DNA from: Tuwongella immobilis | Lineage (GTDB): Bacteria; Planctomycetota; Planctomycetia; Gemmatales; Gemmataceae | Direction: 5' to 3' | DNA: 64,000 bases | Assembly (NCBI RefSeq): GCF_901538355.1 | Contig: NZ_LR593887.1 | Coordinates: 3,014,920-3,078,919, forward strand | Shown: positions 25,305-34,509 of the stretch, one piece after another | Layout: the number at the start of each line of letters is the position of its first letter | How positions within the stretch are numbered: position 1 is the first letter of the stretch | Position numbers and translations under genes: made by a program | The notes under the pieces: generated by a model | Told to the model about the DNA's origin: nothing | Seen by the model: only the letters and a program-made list of their open reading frames with translations | The model's database searches: none

Positions 25305-27944
25305 TCATGGGACGAAGCGAAATTCCGCAGTACCGAACAAGGCTTGAATCCAGGCCAACCATGCGGCATGGCGGGCATCATTGACGGCAATCTTCTCGAC
25401 GGCGACTTCTTCACCCGTTTGATCGACTTGGTCAGGATCGATCACTTCGGCGGCTGGTTTGCTGGTTCCCGATTTCGCCATCGACTTGGCAGGGGAGGGA
25501 GTGGTCGGCTTGACCTCGGGCTTCGCGGTCGCGGCGGATGCCAACTCCAACCGTGCGAGTGATTCGAATTCTCCGAGAAATTGCAGCGAGCGTTTCACTT
25601 CGTCTGCTGAGGGTTCACGATTCAAGACCCGACGATAGACGATCGCGATTCGTTCTTGATCCGAACGGTTCGATTCGCTCAAAATCTTCTGAGCAGCCGA
25701 ACTCGCCTGCTTGCGAATGAAGGCGGAATTCAGCACGAACAGCGATTGACTCGGGACCGTGGTGGCATCGCGTCGGCCGCTGACCAAGGTCTGATCCACC
25801 GGATCGAAGGCTTCCAACGATTGCGGCGTGACACCGCGAAGCAACGGCAGATACACGCTGCGATGGATGCTGGCATTGGCTTGCGTGTGAATCGTCGCGG
25901 CTTCGGGGCCGTTGTCCCGCATTTCGATCATCTTGAGATTCTTCGCGGGCGATGCCTCGGGTCGATTGCGTCGAAGCGACTCGGCGATTGCCAAGGTGGT
26001 ATCCCGAAACTCTTCGGCGGTGAGTCGTCGCGGGGCGTGCCGCCAGAGCAAGCGATTCGCGGGATCTTTGGCCCGATTCGCGGCGGTGGCATCGCTGCTG
26101 AGTTGATAGGTTCGCGTTAGCACCAGCGTGCGAATGAGCCGCTTGATGCTGTGGCCTTCCGAGACAAATCGCTGGGCGAGATGGTCCAGCAATTCGGGAT
26201 GCGAGGGGCGGTCGCCCGTGACACCGAAATTATCGACGGTCGAAACGATTCCCTGACCGAACAGATGCGCCCAAACGCGATTGACGATCACGCGGTGCGT
26301 CAACGGATTTTGCGGGTTGGTCAGCCATTGGGCCAACTCCAGTCGGCCGCTTTGATCCTTGCCGGGGAGCTTGGTTTCTGGCACTGCGAACGCCGTGAGG
26401 AACCCACGAGGCACGACCGGCCCGAGCTTCTCCGCTTCGCCACGCAGCCGAACTTCGGTATCCGCAATCACGGCGGCATCTCGAACCCCGTGAACCGCGA
26501 ATCCACGACTCGCCGGATCGGTCAGTGCCAGCAGTTCGCCCTGCAACTTCTCATACTTCAGCCGGAATGGTCGTTGCGTGGGCTGGCCATTCGCCATCGG
26601 CTTCAGCCCTTCGGGCGTGCCGCGGATGCTGTCCCAAGCCTTTTTCGCCTCGGCGACTTTCAGCTTCAACGCCTCCACTTCTTTGGTGTTGACTGGGGGC
26701 AACGTCGATTTCAGAGTCACCAGCATGGCTGGATCGTAATAATCAAGACCGCCGCCGCCCATCTTGTTTCGCACGCCGGAGCAGTTGTCGGTGCTCGTGA
26801 AAATGCCAGCCAATGCGTAGTAATCTGTCTGCGGGATCGGGTCGAATTTGTGATCGTGGCAGCGAGCGCAACTCACCGTCAGTCCCAGGATCGAACGGGT
26901 GACCACATCGATTTGCTCATCGACATTGTCCATCACGAATCGGACTTTGAATCGCTGATTGACATCCTTGACGCCCAGCGCCAGAAAGCCCGTCGCGGTG
27001 GCCAGTCGATCTCGCTCGTCGGAATTGGATGCTGGCAGCAGATCCCCGGCAATCTGTTCGGTAATCAGACGATTATACGGGATGTCCCGATTGAAGGCGT
27101 CGATGATGTAATCGCGATACCGCCAAGCATGCGGATACGGGATATTGCGGCTGGGGCCGGTCGATTCGCCGAATCGGGCCAAATCCAACCAGTGACGACC
27201 CCAATGTTCGCCAAATCGAGGCGATGCCAGCAAGCGATCGACCACCTTCTCGAAGGCAGCTGGCGATGTGTCGCGCTCAAAGGCGTCGAGTTCGGCGAGT
27301 GTCGGCGGAAGGCCGGTCAGATCGAAGGTCACGCGGCGCAGCAGTGCCGATTTCGAGGCATCGCCGACTGGGGCCAATTTTGCGGCTTCCAGTTTGGCCA
27401 ACACGAAGGCATCCACCGGGTCACGCACCCAATTCCGTTGAGTGGGCACGGGAATCTTCGGATTTTGCAACGGCTGCCATGCCCAATGGGTTTGTTTGAG
27501 CGCGTCAATTTCGGGCTTCAACTTCCCTAAATTGGCCGATGCTTTGACTTGTGGCCAGACCGCGCCTTCGGCAATCCAGCGTGTCAAATCCGCGATTTGC
27601 GAATCGGTCAGGTGATCGCCTTCGCTGGGCATCCGTCGTTTGCCCGCGCTGCTAACCACCCGTTTCAGCAACTGCCCGGACTTGGGATCGCCGGGGACAA
27701 TCGCCGGACCCGTGTTGCCGCCGGTGAGCAGGCCGTTGCGATCGTCCACCCGCAGTCCGCCCGCCGGCTTAGTTTCCGCGGAATGACATGCGTAGCAATG
27801 CGAGATCAACATCGGGCGAATCTTCGCTTCAAAAAAAGCGAGCTTCTGGGCATCGTCGGGGCCGTTCGCCCGGGCCCCGTTGGTGATCGTGAAGAATCCC
27901 GATAGCAGGATTCCCACAATCGCAATGGTCCGTGTCATGAACAT
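25305..27944 (-). CDS. PSD1 protein: cytochrome c-like, DUF1549 and DUF1553 domains
   Basis: An 879-residue secreted protein. A signal peptide (TRTIAIVGILLSGFFTITNGARA) leads to a cytochrome c-like domain with heme motif CYACH in ISHCYACHSAETKPAGGLRVD (about residues 45-130). DUF1549 follows (WVRDPVDAFVLAKLE, GEHWGRHWLDLARFGES) and includes a second heme-like motif, CARCH, in VSCARCHDHKFDPI. DUF1553 is C-terminal (QWLTNPQNPLTHRVIVNRVWAHLFGQGIV, YQLSSDATAANRAKDPANRLLWR, TVPSQSLFVLNSAFI). An Ala/Pro/Lys linker of about 45 residues near the end precedes a last helix. It is upstream of and probably co-transcribed with the DUF1501 gene. Electron transfer to or from a carbohydrate-like substrate is a plausible role, not shown. 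Confidence 0.93.
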   Translation of the reverse strand: MFMTRTIAIVGILLSGFFTITNGARANGPDDAQKLAFFEAKIRPMLISHCYACHSAETKPAGGLRVDDRNGLLTGGNTGPAIVPGDPKSGQLLKRVVSSAGKRRMPSEGDHLTDSQIADLTRWIAEGAVWPQVKASANLGKLKPEIDALKQTHWAWQPLQNPKIPVPTQRNWVRDPVDAFVLAKLEAAKLAPVGDASKSALLRRVTFDLTGLPPTLAELDAFERDTSPAAFEKVVDRLLASPRFGEHWGRHWLDLARFGESTGPSRNIPYPHAWRYRDYIIDAFNRDIPYNRLITEQIAGDLLPASNSDERDRLATATGFLALGVKDVNQRFKVRFVMDNVDEQIDVVTRSILGLTVSCARCHDHKFDPIPQTDYYALAGIFTSTDNCSGVRNKMGGGGLDYYDPAMLVTLKSTLPPVNTKEVEALKLKVAEAKKAWDSIRGTPEGLKPMANGQPTQRPFRLKYEKLQGELLALTDPASRGFAVHGVRDAAVIADTEVRLRGEAEKLGPVVPRGFLTAFAVPETKLPGKDQSGRLELAQWLTNPQNPLTHRVIVNRVWAHLFGQGIVSTVDNFGVTGDRPSHPELLDHLAQRFVSEGHSIKRLIRTLVLTRTYQLSSDATAANRAKDPANRLLWRHAPRRLTAEEFRDTTLAIAESLRRNRPEASPAKNLKMIEMRDNGPEAATIHTQANASIHRSVYLPLLRGVTPQSLEAFDPVDQTLVSGRRDATTVPSQSLFVLNSAFIRKQASSAAQKILSESNRSDQERIAIVYRRVLNREPSADEVKRSLQFLGEFESLARLELASAATAKPEVKPTTPSPAKSMAKSGTSKPAAEVIDPDQVDQTGEEVAVEKIAVNDARHAAWLAWIQALFGTAEFRFVP

Positions 27945-28187
27945 TGTCGATAATCCTCGACAGCAAAGGTTGGCCAATCGCGTGAACCGTGAAAGCAGTT
28001 CGGGGAATGGTCGTGGAGCGACGATTTCCTGAATGCTATATCGCACTAATTTGATGAACATGATCAACAATATCAAGATGCGGATTCCGGATTCGACAGT
28101 TCCCGGAACGGATCTTGTCAGGTCAGCAATCTCGTCAAGTCATGCACAAATTGGGATTGGATTTATCATCGGCGATGGGTGGGAGCG

Positions 28188-28547
28188 ATGAAAGCGAATT
28201 CCGAAAATTCCGACCCGCGAACGGATCTGCCACCCCCAATCGAGGCAGGGGATTTGGTCCCACCGGCGGCAATTCAATGGGTTGTCTATTTGTTGGAATG
28301 CGTGGATGGCTCGCTGTATGCCGGCATGACCAACCGGTTGCAACATCGCTTGCAGCAACACCTTGCGGGAAAAGCATCCCGATACACACGGGCGCGATTA
28401 CCCGTGAAATTGGTCTATTCGGAAGTCGTGGCCGATCGCTCCGCCGCACTCCGCCGCGAAGCCGCCATCAAACGATTGTCGCGGCCTCAGAAATTGGCAT
28501 TACTCGCGCGAATGGAACCCGAATCACTCGCCGCCCGACCCGCGTGA
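28188..28547 (+). CDS. GIY-YIG nuclease superfamily protein (UPF0213/YhbQ-like)
   Basis: A 119-residue protein. After about 25 polar residues the GIY-YIG core appears: WVVYLLECVDGSLYAGMTNRL with the two tyrosine-containing strands, then HRLQQHLAGKASRYTRARLPVKLVYSEVVADRSAALRREAAIKRLSR, which contains the family's Arg and Glu residues. These single-domain proteins may act on DNA with damaged or unusual structure; the E. coli relative is YhbQ. ATG 28188 is used; a GTG nine bases upstream is also possible. Its 3' end overlaps the 3' end of the opposing glycosyltransferase gene by 61 bp. Confidence 0.9.
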   Translation: MKANSENSDPRTDLPPPIEAGDLVPPAAIQWVVYLLECVDGSLYAGMTNRLQHRLQQHLAGKASRYTRARLPVKLVYSEVVADRSAALRREAAIKRLSRPQKLALLARMEPESLAARPA

Positions 28548-29752
28548 TGCAGGTGAATCGCATCAGTGAGCAAGGCTCGAAATTTCGGCAGACAGACATC
28601 GATTGAATAGTGCGATTGCACCAATTGTCGCCCCGCTTCGCCCAGGTGACGGTAGCGTTCCGGTGATTGCAGCACGTTCCACGCCTGTTCGGTGAGTCCA
28701 TCCACGTCGAAGAAATCCGCGAGCAGGCCATTTTCGCCATGACGAATGATTTCCTGCACCGGCGCTGTCGCCGAGGCGAGCACCGTCGCGCCGCACGCCA
28801 ACGCATTCAACAGCGACCACGACAAGACGAATGGAATCGTCAGATAAATGTGCAAGTCCGTGATCGAAAAGAGTTGCGCCAATTCACGCGGTGGAATCAA
28901 TCCTAAGAAGTGAATGCGGGAACGATCGTAATTATCTTGAGACAGTACCCAATCTTTGAACGAGGCCATTCCCGTGTGCCGCGCGTCGTTGCCATAGGCG
29001 GCCCGATCTTGGCCCGCAATCAGCACTTGCAGCGACGGCATGCGATCCATCAACCGCTTGGCCACCTTCATGAAAATGTCGAATCCGCGCATCGATTCCA
29101 TGCCGCGAGTCGCATAGGTCAGGACCGGCACATCATCGGGAATGACGCGCTCGCCGATCCGTCGCGGCGAACGCGACATCGGTTGCCAAAGTTGACAATC
29201 AATTCCATCGAAAATCGTGCGAATTTTATCCCGATAGCGGCTGGGGAATCGCTGACGCTGCCATTCCGTGGGGCTGTAGCCGAGTGTCGAATTCTCTAAG
29301 TCCAGAAGCAGAAAGGCGTTCCGATTCATCGCCCGGAGCCGATTCTCCGTCGAACTGGGGAAATCCGGTCGAAAGTCCAAGTCGGCCCCACGTGTTGAAT
29401 AGTAGTATTCAAAGAAACAGACAATGGGACAATCGAAATGTTCCCGAAGCCAGAGTGTCGGCCCCAATCCCGAATGTCCGACGATGACATCCGGTCGGAG
29501 ATCCGCTCGATCCACCACCGCCCGATAGACCGCCTCCATCTGCCAAGTCTGATTTTCAAACGTGCGACTGCAATAGTGCGTCTTCTCGGTGGCCCCGCCG
29601 CGCTGTCGGTACGAAATGACTTCGAATTCTGGATGTTGGGCGTTGGCGCGACCCGTCAGAAATGTGCAGCGATCGCCGTGCCGACGGACCAGTTCGGCGG
29701 CCAAATGGCCAAATTGGGCCGGAAAATTGTCGTGGATGAACAAGATGTGCAT
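28487..29752 (-). CDS. Glycosyltransferase, family 4-like
   Basis: A 421-residue GT-B protein. The N-terminal lobe starts MHILFIHDNFPAQFGHLAAELV and contains DVIVGHSGLGPTLWLREHFDCPIVCFFEYYYS. The C-terminal lobe carries GMESMRGFDIFMKVAKRLMDRMPSLQVLIAG, IHFLGLIPPRELAQLFSITDLHIYLTIPFVLSWSLLNALACGATVLAS and PVQEIIRHGENGLLADFFDVDGL, with the acidic/Gly donor-binding region of retaining family-4 enzymes in modified form. It probably adds a sugar to a surface polysaccharide or lipid; donor and acceptor are unknown. The ATG at 29752 is at the first beta strand. The gene is divergent from dprA. Confidence 0.9.
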   Translation of the reverse strand: MHILFIHDNFPAQFGHLAAELVRRHGDRCTFLTGRANAQHPEFEVISYRQRGGATEKTHYCSRTFENQTWQMEAVYRAVVDRADLRPDVIVGHSGLGPTLWLREHFDCPIVCFFEYYYSTRGADLDFRPDFPSSTENRLRAMNRNAFLLLDLENSTLGYSPTEWQRQRFPSRYRDKIRTIFDGIDCQLWQPMSRSPRRIGERVIPDDVPVLTYATRGMESMRGFDIFMKVAKRLMDRMPSLQVLIAGQDRAAYGNDARHTGMASFKDWVLSQDNYDRSRIHFLGLIPPRELAQLFSITDLHIYLTIPFVLSWSLLNALACGATVLASATAPVQEIIRHGENGLLADFFDVDGLTEQAWNVLQSPERYRHLGEAGRQLVQSHYSIDVCLPKFRALLTDAIHLHHAGRAASDSGSIRASNANF

Positions 29753-29923
29753 CGAATTGGCCCCGTGAGTGACTCCGTTACCGACCGGGTCGCGGCGAAT
29801 CTTGGAAGGTCCAATCAACTGGAAATCGTGATTTTTCGCAACCCAGACTTGCGATGGACCGGAACCGAAGTACCATCAAGCGAGAGTAAATCGCCGCGAA
29901 TTAGAATCCGGAGTCGCCCCGAG

Positions 29924-31147
29924 ATGAGCAGCATTCCCGACCCCGACGATCCATTGGCGGATTGGATCGCGTTGAGCCTGATTCCGGGATTGGGACCGAT
30001 TCTGACACGCAACTTGGTTAACCACTTTGGCTCGCCTGGCGCGGTGCGGCGCGCGACCGAGTCGGAATTGCTGCAAGTCGATGGCATTGGCGAAAAGACG
30101 GCGGCATTGTTCGTCCGCGCATTGCAGATCGTCGATCCTGCGACCGAAATGCAACTCATGCAGCAGCATGGCGTTCGGGTGATTGTCTACGGATCGCCAG
30201 AATATCCACAGCGATTAACGCAGATTGCCAATCCGCCGATGCTGCTTTACGTTCGTGGAACGATTCTTCCCGAAGATTCGCAATCGGTTGCGGTGATCGG
30301 TTCCCGGCAATGCACGGCCTACGGTCGAAAGGTTGCCGAACGATTGTCTTACGATTTGGGCCAAGCCGGGTACACCGTCATTAGCGGTTTGGCTCGTGGA
30401 ATCGATGCCTGTGCGCATCGCGGGGCACTCTCGGCCAAAGGACGCACGTTGGCGGTGTTGGCCGGCGGACTGGCGAAAATTTATCCGCCCGAGCATCGCG
30501 ATTTGGCCGATGAGGTTGCGGCATCGGGTGCGTTAATCACGGAATCGCCGATGCGGATGCAACCCGAGGCGGGGCTTTTTCCCTCTCGGAATCGGCTGAT
30601 TAGCGGCTTGGTGCGCGGCGTCGTAGTCGTCGAGGCCAACGAACGCTCTGGCACCATGACCACGGTGAGCCACGCTGCGGAGCAGGGGCGAGAGGTCTTC
30701 GCCATCCCCGGTGAAGTCACCCGAGTCGAATCCAGCGGATGTCATTTGCTCATTCGCAAAGGTGTTCGGTTGATTCGTGGAATCGACGATTTGCTCGAAG
30801 ATTTGCAGGGTGTCGATCCGCCGCCACCCGTGACGCCGCCCGCGCTGGACGCCACCCGCCCGCGCGGAAAGCGATCCGCCCCGGTGAAATCGCCCGCGAA
30901 TCCGAGTTCGCCCACCCCGACGCCTCCCCTTGGGCCGCCTCCCGTTGCAGCGCCCATGTTGCCGAGTGGCCCGCCGCTCGATCCGGAATTGCAGGCCATC
31001 GTCGATCTGCTGGGGCAACCGCAATCGGTCGATGATTTGGTTCGCCAGTTGAAACGCTCGGTCAGCGAACTCGCCCGGCAGTTGATGCAATTGGAGATGA
31101 AGAAGCGCGTTCGCCGACTTCCGGGAAATCTGTACGAACGCCGTTAA
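29924..31147 (+). CDS. dprA: DNA-processing protein DprA (Smf)
   Basis: A 407-residue protein. An N-terminal helix-hairpin-helix region (LLQVDGIGEKTAALF) precedes the Rossmann-like core: VAVIGSRQCTAYGRKVAERL, ISGLARGIDACAHRGAL, TLAVLAGGLAKIYPPEH, FPSRNRLISGLVRGVVVVEA, GREVFAIPGEVTR. A Pro-rich linker of about 60 residues leads to a C-terminal winged-helix domain (DPELQAIVDLLGQPQSVDDLVRQL). DprA loads RecA onto incoming single-stranded DNA during natural transformation. ATG 29924 begins a normal family N-terminus; the open frame upstream to 29438 lies opposite the glycosyltransferase gene and is not credible. The pilT gene at 51 kb would fit a DNA-uptake capacity, but that is inference. Confidence 0.96.
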   Translation: MSSIPDPDDPLADWIALSLIPGLGPILTRNLVNHFGSPGAVRRATESELLQVDGIGEKTAALFVRALQIVDPATEMQLMQQHGVRVIVYGSPEYPQRLTQIANPPMLLYVRGTILPEDSQSVAVIGSRQCTAYGRKVAERLSYDLGQAGYTVISGLARGIDACAHRGALSAKGRTLAVLAGGLAKIYPPEHRDLADEVAASGALITESPMRMQPEAGLFPSRNRLISGLVRGVVVVEANERSGTMTTVSHAAEQGREVFAIPGEVTRVESSGCHLLIRKGVRLIRGIDDLLEDLQGVDPPPPVTPPALDATRPRGKRSAPVKSPANPSSPTPTPPLGPPPVAAPMLPSGPPLDPELQAIVDLLGQPQSVDDLVRQLKRSVSELARQLMQLEMKKRVRRLPGNLYERR

Positions 31148-31159
31148 TGTCGGCTTCCA

Positions 31160-31516
31160 TCAGTGACCGACGGGGCCGTTCCGGAAGATGAAATAGACAG
31201 CCCCGCACATGCACAACCCGGCCCAAAGAAAATCCCATCGCAGACTTTGGCCCATGTAGTAAATCGAGAAGGGCACAAACACGGCCAGGGTAATCACTTC
31301 TTGGATGATTTTGAGCTGAGCGAGATCGTATTGGGTCGCGCCGATGCGATTGGCGGGCACTTGCACCAGATATTCAAAGAATGCAATGCCCCAGGAGACC
31401 AAAACGGCAATGATCCACGGCTTGGTTTTGAGGTCTTTCAGGTGCCCATACCATGCGAAGGTCATGAAGACATTCGAGACAAACAGCAGCAATACCGTCT
31501 GCGCGATGACCGGCAT
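31160..31516 (-). CDS. DMT family membrane protein (DUF486)
   Basis: A 118-residue protein with four predicted helices: VIAQTVLLLFVSNVFMTFAWYGHL, IIAVLVSWGIAFFEYLVQVPANRIG, LKIIQEVITLAVFVPFSIYYMG, FLWAGLCMCGAVYFIF. Length and the motif AWYGHLKD with the YDLAQLKIIQEVITL segment are characteristic of DUF486, a small-multidrug-resistance-like branch of the drug/metabolite transporter superfamily. The substrate is unknown. ATG 31516 gives the family length; the frame extends 46 codons upstream with no resemblance. It converges on dprA with only 12 bp between stop codons. Confidence 0.9.
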   Translation of the reverse strand: MPVIAQTVLLLFVSNVFMTFAWYGHLKDLKTKPWIIAVLVSWGIAFFEYLVQVPANRIGATQYDLAQLKIIQEVITLAVFVPFSIYYMGQSLRWDFLWAGLCMCGAVYFIFRNGPVGH

Positions 31517-31604
31517 CGAGATTCTCCGAGTCCAACCATGTCCACATCTTGGGCGGTGGATGGTACCGGGCGACGAAATTGCGGTCAATGCAACTCGCTC
31601 AGGC

Positions 31605-31633
31605 TTGCGAATCTGGGGGCATCTGGCCATAAT
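31605..31633 (+). promoter_or_regulatory. Predicted promoter of the Gfo/Idh/MocA gene at 31672
   Basis: TTGCGA (31605-31610), 17-bp spacer, CATAAT (31628-31633), 39 bp before the start. Confidence 0.45.
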
Positions 31634-31671
31634 CCGGCATTCGCTTTGCTGCACCTGTGGGGATGTTGACC

Positions 31672-32730
31672 ATGTCCGAGTTGGGATTTGCGATTGTGGG
31701 CTGCGGAATGATCGCTCGGTTTCATACCCGCGCCTTGGCGGAAGTGCCCGGCGCGAAATTGGCCGGGTTGGTGAGCCGATCGACTGAGAGCGCTCAGAAG
31801 CTGCTTGCCGACACCGAATCGGCCCCGGTCCCCATTTTCCAGAATCTCACCGATGCGCTGAAGCACCCCGGAATCGACGGCATCATCATCACCACGCCCA
31901 GCGGCCTGCATCGTGACCCTGCGATTGAGGCCGCCAAGGCCGGCAAGCATGTCGTGGTGGAAAAACCGCTCGAAATCACCGCCGAACGATGTGATGCCAT
32001 TATTCAAGCGTGCGATCAAGCGGGCGTGCATCTGTGTACGATTTTCCCGAGTCGATTCGGCGATGCTGTGCAGGAACTCAAGGCCGCCGTCGACGCCAAG
32101 CGATTGGGGCGATTGACCCTCGGCGAGACGACCTGCAAGTGGTGGCGATCGCAAGAGTATTACGATCTTGGCGGTTGGAAAGGCACGCAAGCCTTGGATG
32201 GCGGCGGGGCTTTGATGAATCAAGCGATTCACAATGTCGATTTACTTCTGTGGATGATGGGCAATGTCACGCATGTGAGCGGCTTTACCGCGACATTGGC
32301 CCATGAGCGCATCGAGGTGGAAGACACTGCCGTGGCGTGCATGCGCTTCGAGAGCGGCGCGCTGGGCGTGATTCAAGCGACGACGAGCGTGCATCCGGGA
32401 TTCCCCAAGACGATCGCGGTTCATGGCGATCGTGGATCGGTCGTTGTGGAGCAAGAAGATTTACTGCATTGGACGTTCCAAGATGAGTTGCCCACCGATG
32501 CCGCCGTGCGAGCGCGATTCGCTCAGAAGGTGGGAGCCAGCGGCGGAAGCAGCAACCCCGCGGCGATTTCGCATCAAGGCCATGCCCGACAGCTCACTGA
32601 CTTTGTGCAAGCGATTCGAGACGGTCGCAAGCCGGTTGTGGATGGCCGGGAAGGGCGAAAAGCGGTGGCGCTGATCGAGGCAATCTATGAATCATCTCGC
32701 ACCGGTCGCACGGTGATGCCGAGTTTGTAA
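31672..32730 (+). CDS. Gfo/Idh/MocA family NAD(P)-dependent oxidoreductase
   Basis: A 352-residue protein. The Rossmann fold opens with FAIVGCGMIARFHTRAL (GxGxxA), followed by GIIITTPSGLHRDPAIEAAKAGKHVVVEKPLEIT, where EKP carries the conserved catalytic-site lysine. The C-terminal domain has GRLTLGETTCKWWR, GGGALMNQAIHNVDLLLWMMGN and ARQLTDFVQAIRDGRKPVVDGREGRKAVALIEAIYESSRTGR. Members oxidise or epimerise sugars, inositols or related polyols; the substrate is not readable. It is cytoplasmic, with no signal peptide, unlike the second family member at 63467. GTGGGGA precedes the ATG at 31672. Confidence 0.94.
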   Translation: MSELGFAIVGCGMIARFHTRALAEVPGAKLAGLVSRSTESAQKLLADTESAPVPIFQNLTDALKHPGIDGIIITTPSGLHRDPAIEAAKAGKHVVVEKPLEITAERCDAIIQACDQAGVHLCTIFPSRFGDAVQELKAAVDAKRLGRLTLGETTCKWWRSQEYYDLGGWKGTQALDGGGALMNQAIHNVDLLLWMMGNVTHVSGFTATLAHERIEVEDTAVACMRFESGALGVIQATTSVHPGFPKTIAVHGDRGSVVVEQEDLLHWTFQDELPTDAAVRARFAQKVGASGGSSNPAAISHQGHARQLTDFVQAIRDGRKPVVDGREGRKAVALIEAIYESSRTGRTVMPSL

Positions 32731-32772
32731 CGGTTAAGACTGTTCACCCGCGTGTTTCAAGGAGGAAACCGC

Positions 32773-33720
32773 ATGGCCAAGCCACGCAATCCGATCGTCG
32801 ATCGACTGGTCTATGTCGCAGTGCGGTTCGTGGTGGCGATTCTGCAGAATCTTCCCGAGCCACTGCGACGCCCGATTCCCGGCATGCTCGCCGCGTTGAT
32901 GTACCGAGTCGATCGCCGACATCGCGAGGTGGCGCGGGAGAATCTCCGATTGTCGCTACCCGAACGCTGTGCCGATCCCGACGAATGCGATCGCATGGTG
33001 CGGGCGATGTATCGGCATTGCTGTCAAATGCTCATCGATATGATTATGCTTCCCCGGCAATTGCACCAGCAGAATTACAAGCGTTGGATTGATCTCGCGC
33101 AACTGCCGCCGATTCTGGACATGCTTACCCGCACGAATCAGCCGCTGATCATCGTGACCGGCCATTTCGGAAATTGGGAAGTGGCCAGCTACGTCTTGGG
33201 ATTATCGGGCTATCGGAGTTATGCGATTGCGCGGACGTTGGATAATCCGTATCTGGAGCGATTTTTCAAGAACTTCCGACAGCGCACTGGACAAACGATT
33301 CTGGCCAAAAAGGGCGACTTCGATCAGATCACGGAGGTGCTGCAAGCCGGTCGCGTGCTGTGTACGGTGGCCGATCAGGATGCCGGGGCACGCGGGCAGT
33401 TTGTGCAGTTTTTCGGTCGTCCGGCGTCGACGCACAAAGCTGTTGCGCTGATGGCGTTGGAATTCGATGCCCCGATTATGGTGATCGGTACGCCGCGGGT
33501 CAACAATGCGCAGTCGCTGTACCGAATCGAAGTAGAAGCGGTGTTGCGGCCCAGCGATTATGCCGGTCGGCCGGATGCCATCGCCGCAATCACGCAGGAT
33601 TACTCATCGGCACTGGAACGGATCATCCGCCGACATCCCGAGCAATATTTCTGGTTGCATCGGCGTTGGAAGCATCAGCCGCCGGTGCGAAAAGCGAAGG
33701 CGGTATCCGTGGCGGCGTGA
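32773..33720 (+). CDS. Lysophospholipid/lipid A acyltransferase (LpxL/HtrB-like)
   Basis: A 315-residue protein of the LABLAT family. Near the start is an in-plane or membrane helix (VYVAVRFVVAILQNL). The catalytic H(x4)E motif is HFGNWE (His131, Glu136) in PLIIVTGHFGNWEVASY. Also typical are GYRSYAIARTLDNPYLERFFKNFRQRTGQTILAKKG, VADQDAGARGQFVQFFGRPASTHKAVALMA and PEQYFWLHRRWK near the end. Such enzymes add secondary acyl chains to lipid A or related lipids on the inner face of the cytoplasmic membrane. GGAGG lies 7 bases before the ATG. It follows the oxidoreductase gene by 42 bp and may share its transcript. Confidence 0.93.
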   Translation: MAKPRNPIVDRLVYVAVRFVVAILQNLPEPLRRPIPGMLAALMYRVDRRHREVARENLRLSLPERCADPDECDRMVRAMYRHCCQMLIDMIMLPRQLHQQNYKRWIDLAQLPPILDMLTRTNQPLIIVTGHFGNWEVASYVLGLSGYRSYAIARTLDNPYLERFFKNFRQRTGQTILAKKGDFDQITEVLQAGRVLCTVADQDAGARGQFVQFFGRPASTHKAVALMALEFDAPIMVIGTPRVNNAQSLYRIEVEAVLRPSDYAGRPDAIAAITQDYSSALERIIRRHPEQYFWLHRRWKHQPPVRKAKAVSVAA

Positions 33721-33743
33721 TGATTCCACGAACCGGAATCGAG

Positions 33744-34370
33744 TCAATCGGTCGGCGGTTCGGGGTGGCTCCAGCGCGAGAACAGCGCGTGTTCCACCCC
33801 GAGCTGATCGCAAACACGTCCCACGACGAAATCCACGAGATCCTGAATCGACTTGGGCCGGGTGTAAAAACCTGGCATTGCTGGAAGCACGACGGCACCC
33901 GCTTCCGCACACGCCGTCAGATTCCGCAGTTGGATCAACCCCAGCGGCGTTTCCCGGGGCACCAGCACCAATTTGCGGCGTTCTTTCAGGTGGACATCGG
34001 CCGCCCGTTGAATCAAATTCTCGGACATGCCATGAGCCACCGCCGCGACTGTGCCCATGCTGCACGGGCAGAGGGCCATTCCGCCGGTCAGAAACGAGCC
34101 GCTCGCAATCCCGGCCGAAAAATCTCGAAAATGATGGTATTTCAGCCGCTCCAATGGCAGCGAATCGGCCACCTCACCCAATAAATCATGCGGGGAGAAT
34201 CGGTCGAGATTCAGCGTGCGCCCATGCTCCCGAAACAGCACTTCCGCTGCGCTGGGGCTGATGGTCAAGTGGACGGTTCGCCCGGCGCGGAGCATCATTT
34301 CCAGCAAGCGCAGTCCGTAGGGCGAGCCGCTGGCCCCGCTCATCCCGATCACCAAATCCTGCAAGGCCAT
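33744..34370 (-). CDS. ubiX: Flavin prenyltransferase UbiX
   Basis: A 208-residue protein matching UbiX/Pad1. LVIGMSGASGSPYGLRLLEMM holds the FMN-binding GxSGA loop; DFSAGIASGSFLTGGMALCPCSMGTVAAVAHGMSENLIQRAADVHLKERRKLVLVPRETPLG covers the substrate-binding core, and LNLTACAEAGAVVLPAMPGFYTRP-like sequence ends it. UbiX transfers a dimethylallyl group to FMN, making the prenylated FMN cofactor of UbiD-type decarboxylases. No ubiD gene is in the window. GAGGAGG precedes the ATG. The gene is divergent from the acyl-CoA synthetase gene and convergent with the acyltransferase gene. Confidence 0.96.
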   Translation of the reverse strand: MALQDLVIGMSGASGSPYGLRLLEMMLRAGRTVHLTISPSAAEVLFREHGRTLNLDRFSPHDLLGEVADSLPLERLKYHHFRDFSAGIASGSFLTGGMALCPCSMGTVAAVAHGMSENLIQRAADVHLKERRKLVLVPRETPLGLIQLRNLTACAEAGAVVLPAMPGFYTRPKSIQDLVDFVVGRVCDQLGVEHALFSRWSHPEPPTD

Positions 34371-34509
34371 GCGTATCCTCCTCGTCGCAAACGGCTACCC
34401 ATCCCATAATAGGCTTCGCATCGATCGAGATGGTAGGGTCGCTCGGGTCGTGGATCGAATTCTGGGCCGATCCACTACGATTCGGTTCCGCAAATGGAGA
34501 GTGTCGACA

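Noticed and set aside
23822-25384. 520-residue plus-strand frame opposite the DUF1501 gene
   Set aside because: Shadow of the DUF1501 gene, which has all family motifs and a good start site.
26151-27530. 459-residue plus-strand frame opposite the PSD1 gene
   Set aside because: Shadow of the DUF1549/DUF1553 coding region.
29438-29923. Upstream extension of the dprA frame
   Set aside because: Lies opposite the glycosyltransferase gene and has no DprA-like sequence; the family start is at 29924.
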